DNA of 28,432 nucleotides from Desulfobacterales bacterium (GTDB taxonomy: Bacteria > Desulfobacterota > Desulfobacteria > Desulfobacterales > 4be13): the NCBI GenBank assembly GCA_029940115.1, contig JAOZRQ010000015.1, positions 1 to 28,432 of the forward strand, read 5' to 3'. Of this stretch, positions 22,315 through 28,432 are shown in pieces. The position numbers and the translations under genes are program-made. Under the pieces are notes generated by a model. It ran no database searches. It saw nothing but the letters and a program-made list of their open reading frames with translations, and was not told the DNA's origin. Within the stretch, counting starts at the first letter, position 1. Each line of letters opens with the position of its first letter.

Positions 22315-22528
22315 ATGAATTTGTTACAAGACATTCACAACCTTCCAAAAATTGAAAAACTGGTGATCATGGAATATCTTTGGAAGGATCTCTTTGAGGA
22401 AAACGACGAGCTTGAATCTCCCGAATGGCATAAAAGCGCCTTGTCCGAAACTGAGAAAAGAGCGGCGGATGGGGGGGGAGCTGATTGACTGGACTGAGGC
22501 CAAGACACGACTGAGAGAGAGTTTCTGA
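22315..22528 (+). pseudogene. Addiction-module antitoxin with G-tract frameshift
   Basis: The product starts MNLLQDIHNLPKIEKLVIME and continues YLWKDLFEENDELESPEWH, the pattern of the RelB-like 'addiction module component' antitoxins of about 70 residues. In the sequence as given it runs off frame at a G8 tract (22471-22478) and stops at 22488 after 57 codons. With seven Gs the frame would continue GGELIDWTEAKTRLRESF and end at 22528, one base before the toxin ATG, as such pairs normally do. It may be a real mutation, a phase-variable tract or a base-calling error. Confidence 0.72.
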
Positions 22529-22846
22529 ATGAATATCCGCATATCATCCTCAGCCTACAATGACCTGATGGCTGGCAGAAAATTTTATGAGAGACAGGGT
22601 GAGGGTCTTGGAGAATATTTTTTCGACTCCCTGTTTTCCGACATAGATTCGCTGTTGTTGTACGGGGGAATTCATCAAAAAGTGCATGGTTATCAATCCC
22701 CTGACCCTCAGCCTGCCTGCCCATGCGCCGTTCCGTGTGCCACAAATCATACTGGGCCTACTGGTTCATCCAGTTCTCCGTCGTCGTGTCAAAGGCCACG
22801 GAAAGACGGATGGCTATCTTTGGATACATATCCAAAAATATTTTAG
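22529..22846 (+). pseudogene. RelE/ParE-family toxin with scrambled C-terminus
   Basis: Residues 1-55 (MNIRISSSAYNDLMAGRKFY, then ERQGEGLGEYFFDSLFSDI) are a typical ParE/RelE start. After HQKVHGY the frame gives a cysteine/serine/proline-rich sequence unlike the family's beta-sheet end (usually FPYAVYY...VLDCRR). No single alternative frame restores a good match, so several indels are likely. It follows the frameshifted antitoxin at the usual spacing. It is probably non-functional. Confidence 0.6.
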
Positions 22847-22893
22847 ATATAATACAGGATGAGAATCTTGTCAAGCTCCTTTATAATTTATAA

Positions 22894-23040
22894 GAATGTC
22901 CGTTAATCAGTCTGGCAGATGATTTCGCCACAGAGGTCGATCTGTTGCGGAAAAACCATGATTTTCTGACATTTTTGGATGAATGCAAGAGAGATACGGC
23001 CTCCATATCATTTGATGAAGTGAGTCGCCAGCTTGCCTGA
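22894..23040 (+). pseudogene. Antitoxin C-terminal remnant, copy 1
   Basis: A 48-codon open stretch with no start codon reads LADDFATEVDLLRKNHDFLT then FLDECKRDTASISFDEVSRQ and LA. The C-terminal helix-strand arrangement resembles small Phd/RelB-type antitoxins. An ATG at 22896 in another frame (MSVNQ) could be the lost start, separated by a frameshift. A second damaged copy lies at 24269-24357. Confidence 0.5.
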
Positions 23041-23450
23041 GCCTCAAACTTTGGCATGGGGATGCCATTCATTTCAGTTGGAATCAGAATGTCTCAGATT
23101 GCAAGGTACAGAAAACACTCCCTGCTCATTTTTGCGGTTCTCATTGGCTCGTCAGACTCACCTTTTCGAGGAATGCTGGCAAGTCTGATTTCAATTCCGC
23201 CTCTTCCCGGGCAGGGGCAACGGCACGGGAATGTTCGGTCACAGATACTTGACAAAATATGCTATCGGTCTGACATGATGTGGCAAAGATGTCAGGCATG
23301 ACGAGAGGTGTCTGCACCCCTTGCAACCTGACCATGGAGGACCGATAATTCACTCAATCATGAAACCGGTTTCAAGGCAGACATCTGTATTTCATTTCGG
23401 GCATCCATAATGGAAGCCGAGAACCGGCCATCCGAGAGGAGGGACATGAA
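23041..23450. other. Gap before vapBC, nothing recognised
   Basis: About 400 bases with no supportable gene or strong repeat. It shows short degenerate frames on both strands and a fragment related to AAACCGGTTT at about 23363. It may be decayed coding DNA. Confidence 0.35.
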
Positions 23451-23666
23451 ATGGAACATGCATATGTGTGTGACGCAATATTTCTTGACGACAGGACCAT
23501 TCGGCTTTTTGAGGAGAGTCCCCTCCCAGAGAGGGAGATACAACTGATCATCATCCCCAAAAGGACTTCAAAGCCGAAAAGAAGGGCCGGGCTTATGAAG
23601 GGAGGGATAAGAATGTCCGAGGATTTTGACGAGCCTCTGGAGGACATGAGGGAGTACATGGAATGA
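23451..23666 (+). CDS. vapB: VapB-type antitoxin (DUF2281-like)
   Basis: The product is 71 residues, the antitoxin of the VapBC pair. The C-terminal part, KGGIRMSEDFDEPLEDMREYME, is typical of the small antitoxins that neutralise PIN toxins by inserting an acidic tail in the active site. The N-terminal part with FLDDRTIRLFEESPLPERE and IQLIIIPK is likely the DNA-binding or dimerising half. GGAGGG lies 8 bases before the ATG. The stop overlaps the vapC start by four bases (ATGA), the usual tight coupling. It appears intact. Confidence 0.82.
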   Translation: MEHAYVCDAIFLDDRTIRLFEESPLPEREIQLIIIPKRTSKPKRRAGLMKGGIRMSEDFDEPLEDMREYME

Positions 23667-24043
23667 GGATTCTTTTGGACACAAACGTGCTGTTGTGGTT
23701 TGTCTCTGATGATGCCAAGCTGAGTGCGGAGCATAAAAGGCGGATTGAGGATTCTGAAAATGAAATCTGTGTGAGTGTCGCCTCCTTGTGGGAAATCACG
23801 ATAAAGCTGAACATCGGCAAACTGGAAATGGACCAGGATTTTGAAAGTTTTTTCAAGGTTGTCACCCAGGATTACGACTTCAAGATACTACAGATCACTG
23901 AAGATCACCTCAGCCGCTATCTGAGACTTCCTCTGATTCATCGTGATCCCTTTGATCGGCTGATCTATTCGCAGGCAAAAGCTGAAAAAATGACTTTTTT
24001 GTTTACAGATGAGATTTTCAAACAGTACGACGGTGATTCTTGA
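23663..24043 (+). CDS. vapC: PIN-domain VapC toxin ribonuclease
   Basis: VapC toxins are metal-dependent RNases that cut tRNA or rRNA. The product is 126 residues, with all expected PIN acidic residues: Asp6 in LLDTNVLLW, Glu44 in SVASLWEITIK, Asp95 and Asp98 in HRDPFDRLI, and Asp116 in FLFTDE. It overlaps the antitoxin by four bases. Of the toxin-antitoxin loci in this region, this pair and the Doc pair are the only ones without visible damage. Confidence 0.92.
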   Translation: MRILLDTNVLLWFVSDDAKLSAEHKRRIEDSENEICVSVASLWEITIKLNIGKLEMDQDFESFFKVVTQDYDFKILQITEDHLSRYLRLPLIHRDPFDRLIYSQAKAEKMTFLFTDEIFKQYDGDS

Positions 24044-24357
24044 GGATATGATGACGCAGAATGGTCGGAGACAAAGGCGGGCTTTTGATTTACATGGCCA
24101 GCGATTGGGGATAACAATGAACAGCCTGCTCTCGTTTATGACGCTGATCGTCATGTCGCTGTTGTTCTCATAATTGGGAGAATGACAGACAAGAAGTGTG
24201 CGCCGACTGGTATGAAAGGCTGATGGGAAATTTCGGCCCTTTGTCATAAAGAAATGATGAGAGGCAAGGTTCCGGGAAAACCATGATTTTGGATGAATGC
24301 AAGAGGGACACCGCCTCCATACCATTTGATGAGGTGAGTCGCCAGCTTGCCAGAGCC
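24044..24357. pseudogene. Decayed region with antitoxin remnant copy 2
   Basis: 24269-24357 is a damaged duplicate of 22944-23037: it shares AAAACCATGATTTT, GGATGAATGCAAGAG and GAGTCGCCAGCTTGCC, but 10 or so bases are missing in the middle and the frame is broken. Upstream, short stretches such as YDADRHVAVVLIIG and EVCADWYERLMGNFGP in different frames hint at a ruined gene that I cannot name. Confidence 0.5.
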
Positions 24358-25039
24358 TCAGAGCGACTCCACATCCTCCGCATGACTGTAAACCTCAACC
24401 CCCAGCTCCCCCGCCAGCGTCTGCGTCCGCGCCTCCACCATGGGTGAGATGACGATCATCCGGTCCGCCTCCCGTCCGTGCATCCTCTCATAGAATCGCA
24501 CCTTCCGCTCAAAGTCGTGCATGTCGGACCGGCTCATGGAGGACTTGATCTCGCAGGCGATCATCTCCCCGTCCCGGATGATGATGTCGATCTCCACTTG
24601 GTCCGGCCTCCCGAAGACCTCACCCTCGTGGTCGAATTCTCTCACGTTTATCACTTCGACGCCGAAGCTCTCCTCCAGTATCCCCCGGAGCGCGTTGCGG
24701 AAGGAGGCCTCCGAGCGCAGCCCCCCACCTCGCACCCAGCGCGCTGACGCTGTTGTCATGCCTCTGCCGAAACCGCCTCATCTCGGCCGTGTTCCTCTCA
24801 TAAAGCTCCTGCCATCGCTCCTCCCATCGTTGCTGACTCTCCTCCCATTGCCGCCGACTCTCCTTGAGATGGGCCTCCCATTGTTCCTTGCTCTCCTTGC
24901 GCTGGGCCTCCCATCGGATGTCGCTCTGCCGGCGTTGCTCCGCCATCTCCTCCCGAAGCGACTTCGATTCCTCATCACTCTTTTTCCATCGTTGCTCGCT
25001 CTGCCGGCGCTGTTCGGCCATCTCCTCCCGAAGCGACTT
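24358..25039 (-). pseudogene. DUF3782-type coiled-coil PD-(D/E)XK protein, frameshifted and truncated
   Basis: The family has an N-terminal helical region, a long heptad coiled coil and a C-terminal PD-(D/E)XK nuclease-like domain. Here the coiled coil (EEMAEQRRQSEQRWKKSDEE onward) and the end (VEIDIIIRDGEMIACEIKSS, keeping D...E-x-K) are in different frames. They meet at a G6 tract (plus-strand C6, 24721-24726), where the family reads ALGARWGLRSEASFR; five Gs would restore the frame. The N-terminus is also missing: upstream of 25040 the sequence becomes a palindromic element. It could be a mutation or a sequencing error at the tract, but the truncation looks real. Confidence 0.72.
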
Positions 25040-25040
25040 C

Positions 25041-25119
25041 CTAGTACTTTGTAAGTTCGCTCGGCTCGGACTTCGGCGGGAGCCGAAGGGGGTGACGAAC
25101 TTATGAATTGCTGTACTAG
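25041..25119. mobile_element. 79-bp palindromic element, family G
   Basis: It starts CTAGTAC and ends GTACTAG. Inside these, AAGTTCG pairs with CGAACTT and GCCGAAG with CTTCGGC-like sequence, so most of it folds back. It directly replaces the 5' part of the DUF3782-type gene. Confidence 0.7.
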
Positions 25120-25127
25120 CACAGCAA

Positions 25128-25203
25128 TAAGTATCCGGCCATAAATTTTCAGGTGTCGGTGGATCCCGGGTCGGTGCTGGGAAAAGTGCCTTTTCCCAGC
25201 ACC
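25128..25203. repeat. Solo family A end followed by a perfect hairpin
   Basis: TAAGTATCCGGCCATAAATT (25128 on) matches the terminal repeat of the family A elements, but no partner end is nearby. A perfect hairpin follows, GGTGCTGGGAAAAG (25173-25186) with its complement (25190-25203) and a 3-base loop. No T-run follows, so a terminator role is not supported. Confidence 0.6.
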
Positions 25204-25251
25204 GCCCGGAATGACAGGCCGACGGGAAATCCTGCTCGTGGAATACCTGAT

Positions 25252-25431
25252 CAGTTTCTTGAATATCGCGCTTGACATACCCGGAAAGTTACATGACTTT
25301 GCTGAAAACGCCTGAAAAGAAACCACCTCTTGAATATCGCGCTTGACATACCCGGAAAGCGTTCATGCATCTGTCAGCAGAGGGGATGCACTGGCCACCT
25401 CTTGAAGATCGCGCTTGACATACCCGGAAAG
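25252..25431. CRISPR. Three-repeat CRISPR-like mini-array with no nearby cas genes
   Basis: Three copies of a 37-bp repeat (CCACCTCTTGAATATCGCGC then TTGACATACCCGGAAAG) lie at 25252-25288, 25323-25359 and 25395-25431, with unrelated spacers of 34 and 35 bases (25289-25322, 25360-25394). Copies 2 and 3 differ at one base. Copy 1 is altered in its first bases (CAGTTT for CCACCT), as leader-distal terminal repeats often are, which suggests a leader on the right and minus-strand transcription. The repeat is unrelated to the degenerate array at 9071-9733. Two spacers are few, so a tandem repeat of another kind is possible. Confidence 0.7.
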
Positions 25432-25671
25432 GCTGTTTACTTTATTGACATCTTTTTGTAAGATGATGTGCCAAAGGGGAAATGAATGTGTTCCCTGTCG
25501 CTCCCGCCGGATTGCCAAATCCGGCGGTTGGCGGAGTCGGGAATTTGAAAATGATTGCGGTAGCAGGAGGAGTATGCAGAATAATGGCAAACACACGGCA
25601 CTTGTCCGGTCATATGCAACGCAGTTGATGGGAATCCCGCGTGGGCAGGCATGCCACGAATCTTGATCTTA
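25432..25671. other. Possible leader side of the mini-array, no gene
   Basis: A/T-rich just after the last repeat (TTTACTTTATTGACATCTTT at about 25435), which would suit a leader. A CCGGATTGCCAAATCCGG hairpin follows at about 25507. No gene is recognised. Confidence 0.4.
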
Positions 25672-26041
25672 TGGGTTTGAGTATGAATTTCTTCCTCAGA
25701 ACCCGATGACGGCAGATCATGTGAGCCAACTGAAGGCATTTCTGTTGGAGAACGGCTTCAGCCTGAATGAAAACGGGTATGCCGCACCTTTGGGAGCATA
25801 TGTCACGTTTGAGCCGGGAGGGCAGATAGAGTACAGCAGCCCGCCCATGGTTGCCGAGGAGGATGCCGTGTTCCAGAAGACATTGGCCTTCGGGCATCGA
25901 CGTCTGACGGTGATTGATCTCTCGTTCCGCTCCCACCAGCCGATGGTGGATCATGAGCTCGGGCTGACCATTGTGTTTAATGGCACGATTTACAATTATC
26001 CCGCATTGCGTGAGGAACTGAACGACTTGGGGTCCCGGTGA
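25672..26041 (+). pseudogene. Chimeric remnant: GCS2-like piece fused to an asparagine-synthase N-terminal piece
   Basis: The open stretch begins after a stop at 25668. Its first part, GFEYEFLPQNPMTADHV then LGAYVTFEPGGQIEYSSPP, looks like a glutamate-cysteine ligase (GCS2/EgtA-like) fragment; EPGGQ-E-S is that family's signature. From about residue 56 of the ATG 25706 frame it changes to LAFGHRRLTVIDLSFRSHQP with IVFNGTIYNYPALREEL, the glutaminase domain of the AsnB family, close to N-acetylglutaminylglutamine amidotransferase. The catalytic MCGI start is absent. It stops at 26041, where the next fragment begins in another frame. It is not expected to be active. Confidence 0.7.
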
Positions 26042-26445
26042 AGCGATTGGACAACATGACCATGGCATGGGGCTTGGAAGCGCGTGTCCCCTATCTGGAT
26101 CACGATCTGGTGGAACTGGCCGCCCAGATGCCGCCCGCGCTGAAGCTCAGGGAAAACGGGAAGCACCCGCTCAAGGTGATTGCCCGGGATCTGTTGCCGG
26201 CCCCCGTGATTGACCGGCCCAAAGGCTACTTCCCCGTGCCGGTCATGAAATGCGCCCAAGGTGATTTTTTGGCGTTCATGCGGGAAATTCTTCTCTCGGA
26301 GGCCTGTCGCCGGCGGAAATTGTTCCAGCCTTCATACATTGACAAGTTGCTGGCCGAGCCTGATCTGCATACCACCCCGTTGCAGGGGAACAAGCTCTGG
26401 CATCTCGCCTTGTTGGAGCTCTGGTTGCAACTCCATCTGGATTGA
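26038..26445 (+). pseudogene. C-terminal piece of N-acetylglutaminylglutamine amidotransferase-like asparagine synthase
   Basis: The frame from GTG 26038 gives 135 residues reading RLDNMTMAWGLEARVPYLDH, VIDRPKGYFPVPVMK and PLQGNKLWHLALLELWLQ. These match the synthetase-domain end of the AsnB-like enzyme that amidates N-acetylglutaminylglutamine, an osmoprotectant pathway. It overlaps the preceding fragment by four bases in a different frame. By comparison with the roughly 590-residue family, about 300 residues, including the ATP-binding SGGLDS region, are missing between the two pieces. It is therefore a deletion remnant and not two genes. Confidence 0.75.
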
Positions 26446-26504
26446 AGTTTGTAGTTCCGCCTTCAGGCGGTGCCACACCGCCTGAAGGCGGAACTACAAA
26501 CTTC
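26444..26504. repeat. Perfect 61-bp palindrome, family E copy 1
   Basis: The 29-base arms GAAGTTTGTAGTTCCGCC... and complement pair perfectly around a CCA loop; the core is CGCCTTCAGGCGGTG. It overlaps the last base pair of the asparagine-synthase remnant stop and lies 40 bases upstream of an exported-protein gene. There is no T-run after it. Confidence 0.85.
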
Positions 26505-26544
26505 TGGGAAAGAACCGCTCATTTGTCAAAAAAAAGGAGAGCAT

Positions 26545-27030
26545 ATGCTGAAAACAAACTTGTTGATTGCCGGGGGAATGATCTTCTGCCTGCTATTTCT
26601 CATCCCGGGCATCCTTCTCGCTGGCGGCCGTTTCAAAAATAACGGAAACGGCACAATTACGGATCATCGTTTGAAAGTGATGTGGGCGGAGAGGGATAAC
26701 CAAGGGGACATTGACTGGAAATACGGCGTGCAGTGGACCAAATACACCTTCCCCTACACCCTTAAAAAGATTTATGACAACTGGCGGCTTCCCACGTTGA
26801 TGGAAATACAGAGCCTTTATCTGAAAGAGGAGGCCGAGGGGCATGCCACCGGTTGCGGCAAACACGTCAGAATCGTACCTCTGATAAAACTGAGCTGCAA
26901 CTGGATCTGGACTTCGAAAAAAAGTTCCAACATGGCAAAGGCATTCAATTTCAACGATGGAACGAATTATACGAACCGGATATTCCACAAAAAGGGATAC
27001 CGGGTGTTGCCTGTGCGATCTCTCAAGTAA
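26545..27030 (+). CDS. Exported DUF1566-domain protein
   Basis: The product is 161 residues. The N-terminus is a signal peptide or anchor (LLIAGGMIFCLLFLIPGILLA, residues about 5-26, then GGRF). The body matches the DUF1566 pattern of small secreted proteins: NGTITDHRLKVMWAE, DNWRLPTLMEIQSL and a C-terminal IWTSKKSSNMAKAFNF...YRVLPVRSLK. The family's function is poorly known; relatives are often extracellular or associated with pili and adhesion. AAGGAGA lies 4 bases before ATG 26545. A family E palindrome precedes it and a family A element follows its stop directly. Confidence 0.8.
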   Translation: MLKTNLLIAGGMIFCLLFLIPGILLAGGRFKNNGNGTITDHRLKVMWAERDNQGDIDWKYGVQWTKYTFPYTLKKIYDNWRLPTLMEIQSLYLKEEAEGHATGCGKHVRIVPLIKLSCNWIWTSKKSSNMAKAFNFNDGTNYTNRIFHKKGYRVLPVRSLK

Positions 27031-27123
27031 TAAGTACTTGGCCAAAAGTTTTCCTGTATTTTATGGGTGCTGTTCCCTGACAATTCTGAATCTGATTCTG
27101 GAAAATATATGGCCGGGTACTTA
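27031..27123. mobile_element. 93-bp family A MITE-like element
   Basis: The ends are TAAGTACTTGGCCAAAAG (27031 on) and the near-complement ATGGCCGGGTACTTA ending at 27123, matching 18 of 24 bases and ending in GTTTTCC/GGAAAAT. It is shorter than the 11570-11744 copy and lacks its inner GGATGGACGC palindrome. It starts at the base after the stop codon of the DUF1566 gene. Confidence 0.8.
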
Positions 27124-27389
27124 GGGAACTTCCAAGGGGCAATCTACCCGCTTTCGCATCTCTACTGCCTGAAAACAGGGCATTTTTTCTCTGAAATGGG
27201 TGGTTTATTTCTTGTGAACTCCCTTACAGGGAAGTGTTTACCATTAATCAGTGTAAACTTAAGGATTCCTGCCCCTGCCGATGTCGGGCACGGGCGTTGG
27301 CCCTTAAGTTTCCCCCAGTTCGCCTTCAGGCGGTGTGACACCGCCTGAAGGCGGAACTACCAACTGGAAATGCTTGCAAAGGAGGAAAT
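27124..27389. repeat. Gap with two palindromes before the TAXI gene
   Basis: AAACTTAAGG (27255-27264) pairs with CCTTAAGTTT (27302-27311). Immediately after, 27315-27367 is a second family E palindrome with the core CGCCTTCAGGCGGTG/CACCGCCTGAAGGCG and outer CCAGTT/AACTGG. The first 130 bases show no gene. A promoter for the TAXI gene is not evident. Confidence 0.7.
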
Positions 27390-28367
27390 ATGAAGAAATC
27401 GCTTATTCTGAGTCTGGTCTTTTTCTTTGGTTCTCTTTTCGTCATGGGATGTGAGAAAGAAGCCCAGAAACAAGTCGTCTCTGTCACCATCGGAACCGGC
27501 GGGATCACCGGCGTTTATTATCCGGCCGGAGGTGCCATCGCCAAGATCGTGAATGAGAAGGAAAAGGCTTATGGCATCCATTGCACGGTCGAGACAACCG
27601 CCGGGTCCGTGGTCAACATCAACAGTATCATGGCCGGCAGATTCCATATCGGGATCGCCCAGTCGGATAAGCAGTACCAAGCCTACAAGGGTCTGAAAGA
27701 ATGGCAGGAGAAAGGGCCACAGAAGAATCTCCGAGCGGTGTTCAGCCTCCATCCTGAATCGCTCACCTTATGCGCCGCGGCTGACGCCGATATTTGGGCC
27801 ATCCAGGACCTGAAAGGGAAGCGGGTGAACATCGGCAACCCCGGCGCGGGTCTTCGGGGAAACACCATTGACGCGCTCACGGCTGTCGGCATCAACCATG
27901 AAACGGATATCATCGCGGAGAGCCACAAGGCCCCGGAAGCACCGGGCCTGCTTCAGGAGGGGAAGATTGACGCGTTCTTCTACACGGTGGGGCATCCCAG
28001 CGGTGCGTTCAAAGAGGCCACCGAAGGGGAGAGAAAAGTGCGCTTTATCAGCATAACCGGAGTGGAAACGCTCCTCGCAAAATATCCCTACTATGCGAAA
28101 TCCGTTGTCCCGATCAGGTTCTACCCGGGCGCGGAAAATGACTCGGATGTTGAGACCTTCGGCGTGAAGGCCACGGTGGTCACCTCTTCCAAAGTTCCGG
28201 AGAATGTGGTTTACAACTTGACCAAGGCAATTTTTGAGAATGTTCATGGGTTCAAAAATATGCATCCCGCGTTCCATGGACTGACCAAGAAGGGAATGCT
28301 TGAAGGACTCTCCGCGCCTATCCACCCTGGGGCAAAGAGATATTACAAGGAAGCAGGGCTGAAATAA
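27390..28367 (+). CDS. TAXI-family TRAP transporter solute-binding lipoprotein
   Basis: TAXI proteins are the substrate receptors of one branch of TRAP transporters, which use ion gradients to import organic acids or amino acids. The product is 325 residues. A lipobox (FVMGC, Cys21) predicts outer-face membrane anchoring. The family start, VTIGTGGITGVYYPAGGAIA, follows directly, with ETTAGSVVNINSI, FHIGIAQSDKQYQAY, KGKRVNIGNPGAG and IDAFFYTVGHPSG along the protein. GGAGG lies 4 bases before ATG 27390. The TRAP membrane subunit (DctQM fusion) is not in the window. It ends 2 bases from a tRNA gene on the other strand. Confidence 0.95.
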   Translation: MKKSLILSLVFFFGSLFVMGCEKEAQKQVVSVTIGTGGITGVYYPAGGAIAKIVNEKEKAYGIHCTVETTAGSVVNINSIMAGRFHIGIAQSDKQYQAYKGLKEWQEKGPQKNLRAVFSLHPESLTLCAAADADIWAIQDLKGKRVNIGNPGAGLRGNTIDALTAVGINHETDIIAESHKAPEAPGLLQEGKIDAFFYTVGHPSGAFKEATEGERKVRFISITGVETLLAKYPYYAKSVVPIRFYPGAENDSDVETFGVKATVVTSSKVPENVVYNLTKAIFENVHGFKNMHPAFHGLTKKGMLEGLSAPIHPGAKRYYKEAGLK

Positions 28368-28369
28368 AG

Positions 28370-28432
28370 TGGCGGGGACGACGAGACTTGAACTCGCGAC
28401 CTCTGGCTTGACAGGCCAGCGCTCTAACCAAA
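28370..28432 (-). tRNA. tRNA-Asp (GTC), 5' part beyond the window
   Basis: Read on the minus strand, the visible part gives the D-arm tail, then CTGGC-CTGTCAA-GCCAG as anticodon arm with GTC at positions 34-36, the T-arm GCGAG-TTCAAGT-CTCGT, acceptor strand CGTCCCC, discriminator G and an encoded CCA (28370-28372). The 5' acceptor strand lies outside the window. The 3' end is only 2 bases from the stop of the convergent TAXI gene. Confidence 0.92.

Noticed and set aside
24521..25106. Leucine- and serine-rich plus-strand frames (LLPSLLPSLLTLL-type)
   Set aside because: Antisense to the coiled-coil gene; the repetitive composition is a mirror of its heptad repeats.
25173..25203. Perfect 14-bp hairpin considered as a terminator
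   Set aside because: No T-run follows on either strand and it lies between repeats with no intact gene ending there.

Overview
The window reads as a bacterial chromosome segment, most likely from the Desulfobacterota, and perhaps a Desulfobacterales sulfate reducer. This is inferred from gene content: a TAXI-type TRAP binding protein, a stand-alone ptsH-ptsI pair, a type III-A CRISPR operon, remnants of N-acetylglutaminylglutamine amide synthesis, and very dense short repeats between genes. No rRNA or other decisive marker is present, so the assignment is tentative.

Layout. 1-814 is repeat-rich intergenic DNA. 815-1972 encodes a CNNM/CBS membrane protein. 2098-8977 (minus strand) is a type III-A operon in the order csm1(cas10)-csm2-csm3-csm4-csm5. 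Upstream of it lies a decayed CRISPR array (about 9071-9733) embedded in microsatellite DNA, then cas6 (10245-11189, minus). No cas1, cas2 or csm6 is visible. 11190-11856 holds two nested palindromic elements. 11857-13887 is ptsH-ptsI. 14294-17612 carries an amino-acid-type ABC permease, a small unknown gene and a family-5 solute-binding protein. 17864-18283 (minus) is an IscU/NifU-like scaffold gene.

18284-25039 is a recombination-worn region full of toxin-antitoxin material: a 29-codon Panacea antitoxin stub, a Doc/Fic toxin with an unrecognised upstream partner, an addiction-module antitoxin with a G-tract frameshift, a damaged RelE/ParE toxin, two copies of an antitoxin C-terminus, an apparently intact VapBC pair, and a frameshifted coiled-coil PD-(D/E)XK gene. 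25252-25431 looks like a second, three-repeat CRISPR array with an unrelated repeat and no nearby cas genes. 25672-26445 is a chimeric gene remnant joining a glutamate-cysteine-ligase-like piece to both ends of an asparagine-synthase-family gene. The window closes with two exported proteins, a DUF1566 protein and a TAXI lipoprotein, each preceded by the same palindrome, and a partial tRNA-Asp.

How it fits together. The Csm proteins and Cas6 could still form a crRNA-guided complex, and Csm3 keeps its RNase aspartate. However, Cas10 has HN in place of its HD motif and GDDD in place of GGDD, and the adjacent array is degenerate. The simplest reading is a type III-A system losing its DNase and possibly its signalling output. 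The other strong theme is short non-autonomous palindromic elements: at least six sequence families, two with clear target-site duplications, one nested in another, and one lying inside the cas10 reading frame. I see no complete, clearly undescribed system. The best candidates are the Doc/unknown-partner pair and the relation between the microsatellites and the CRISPR repeats.
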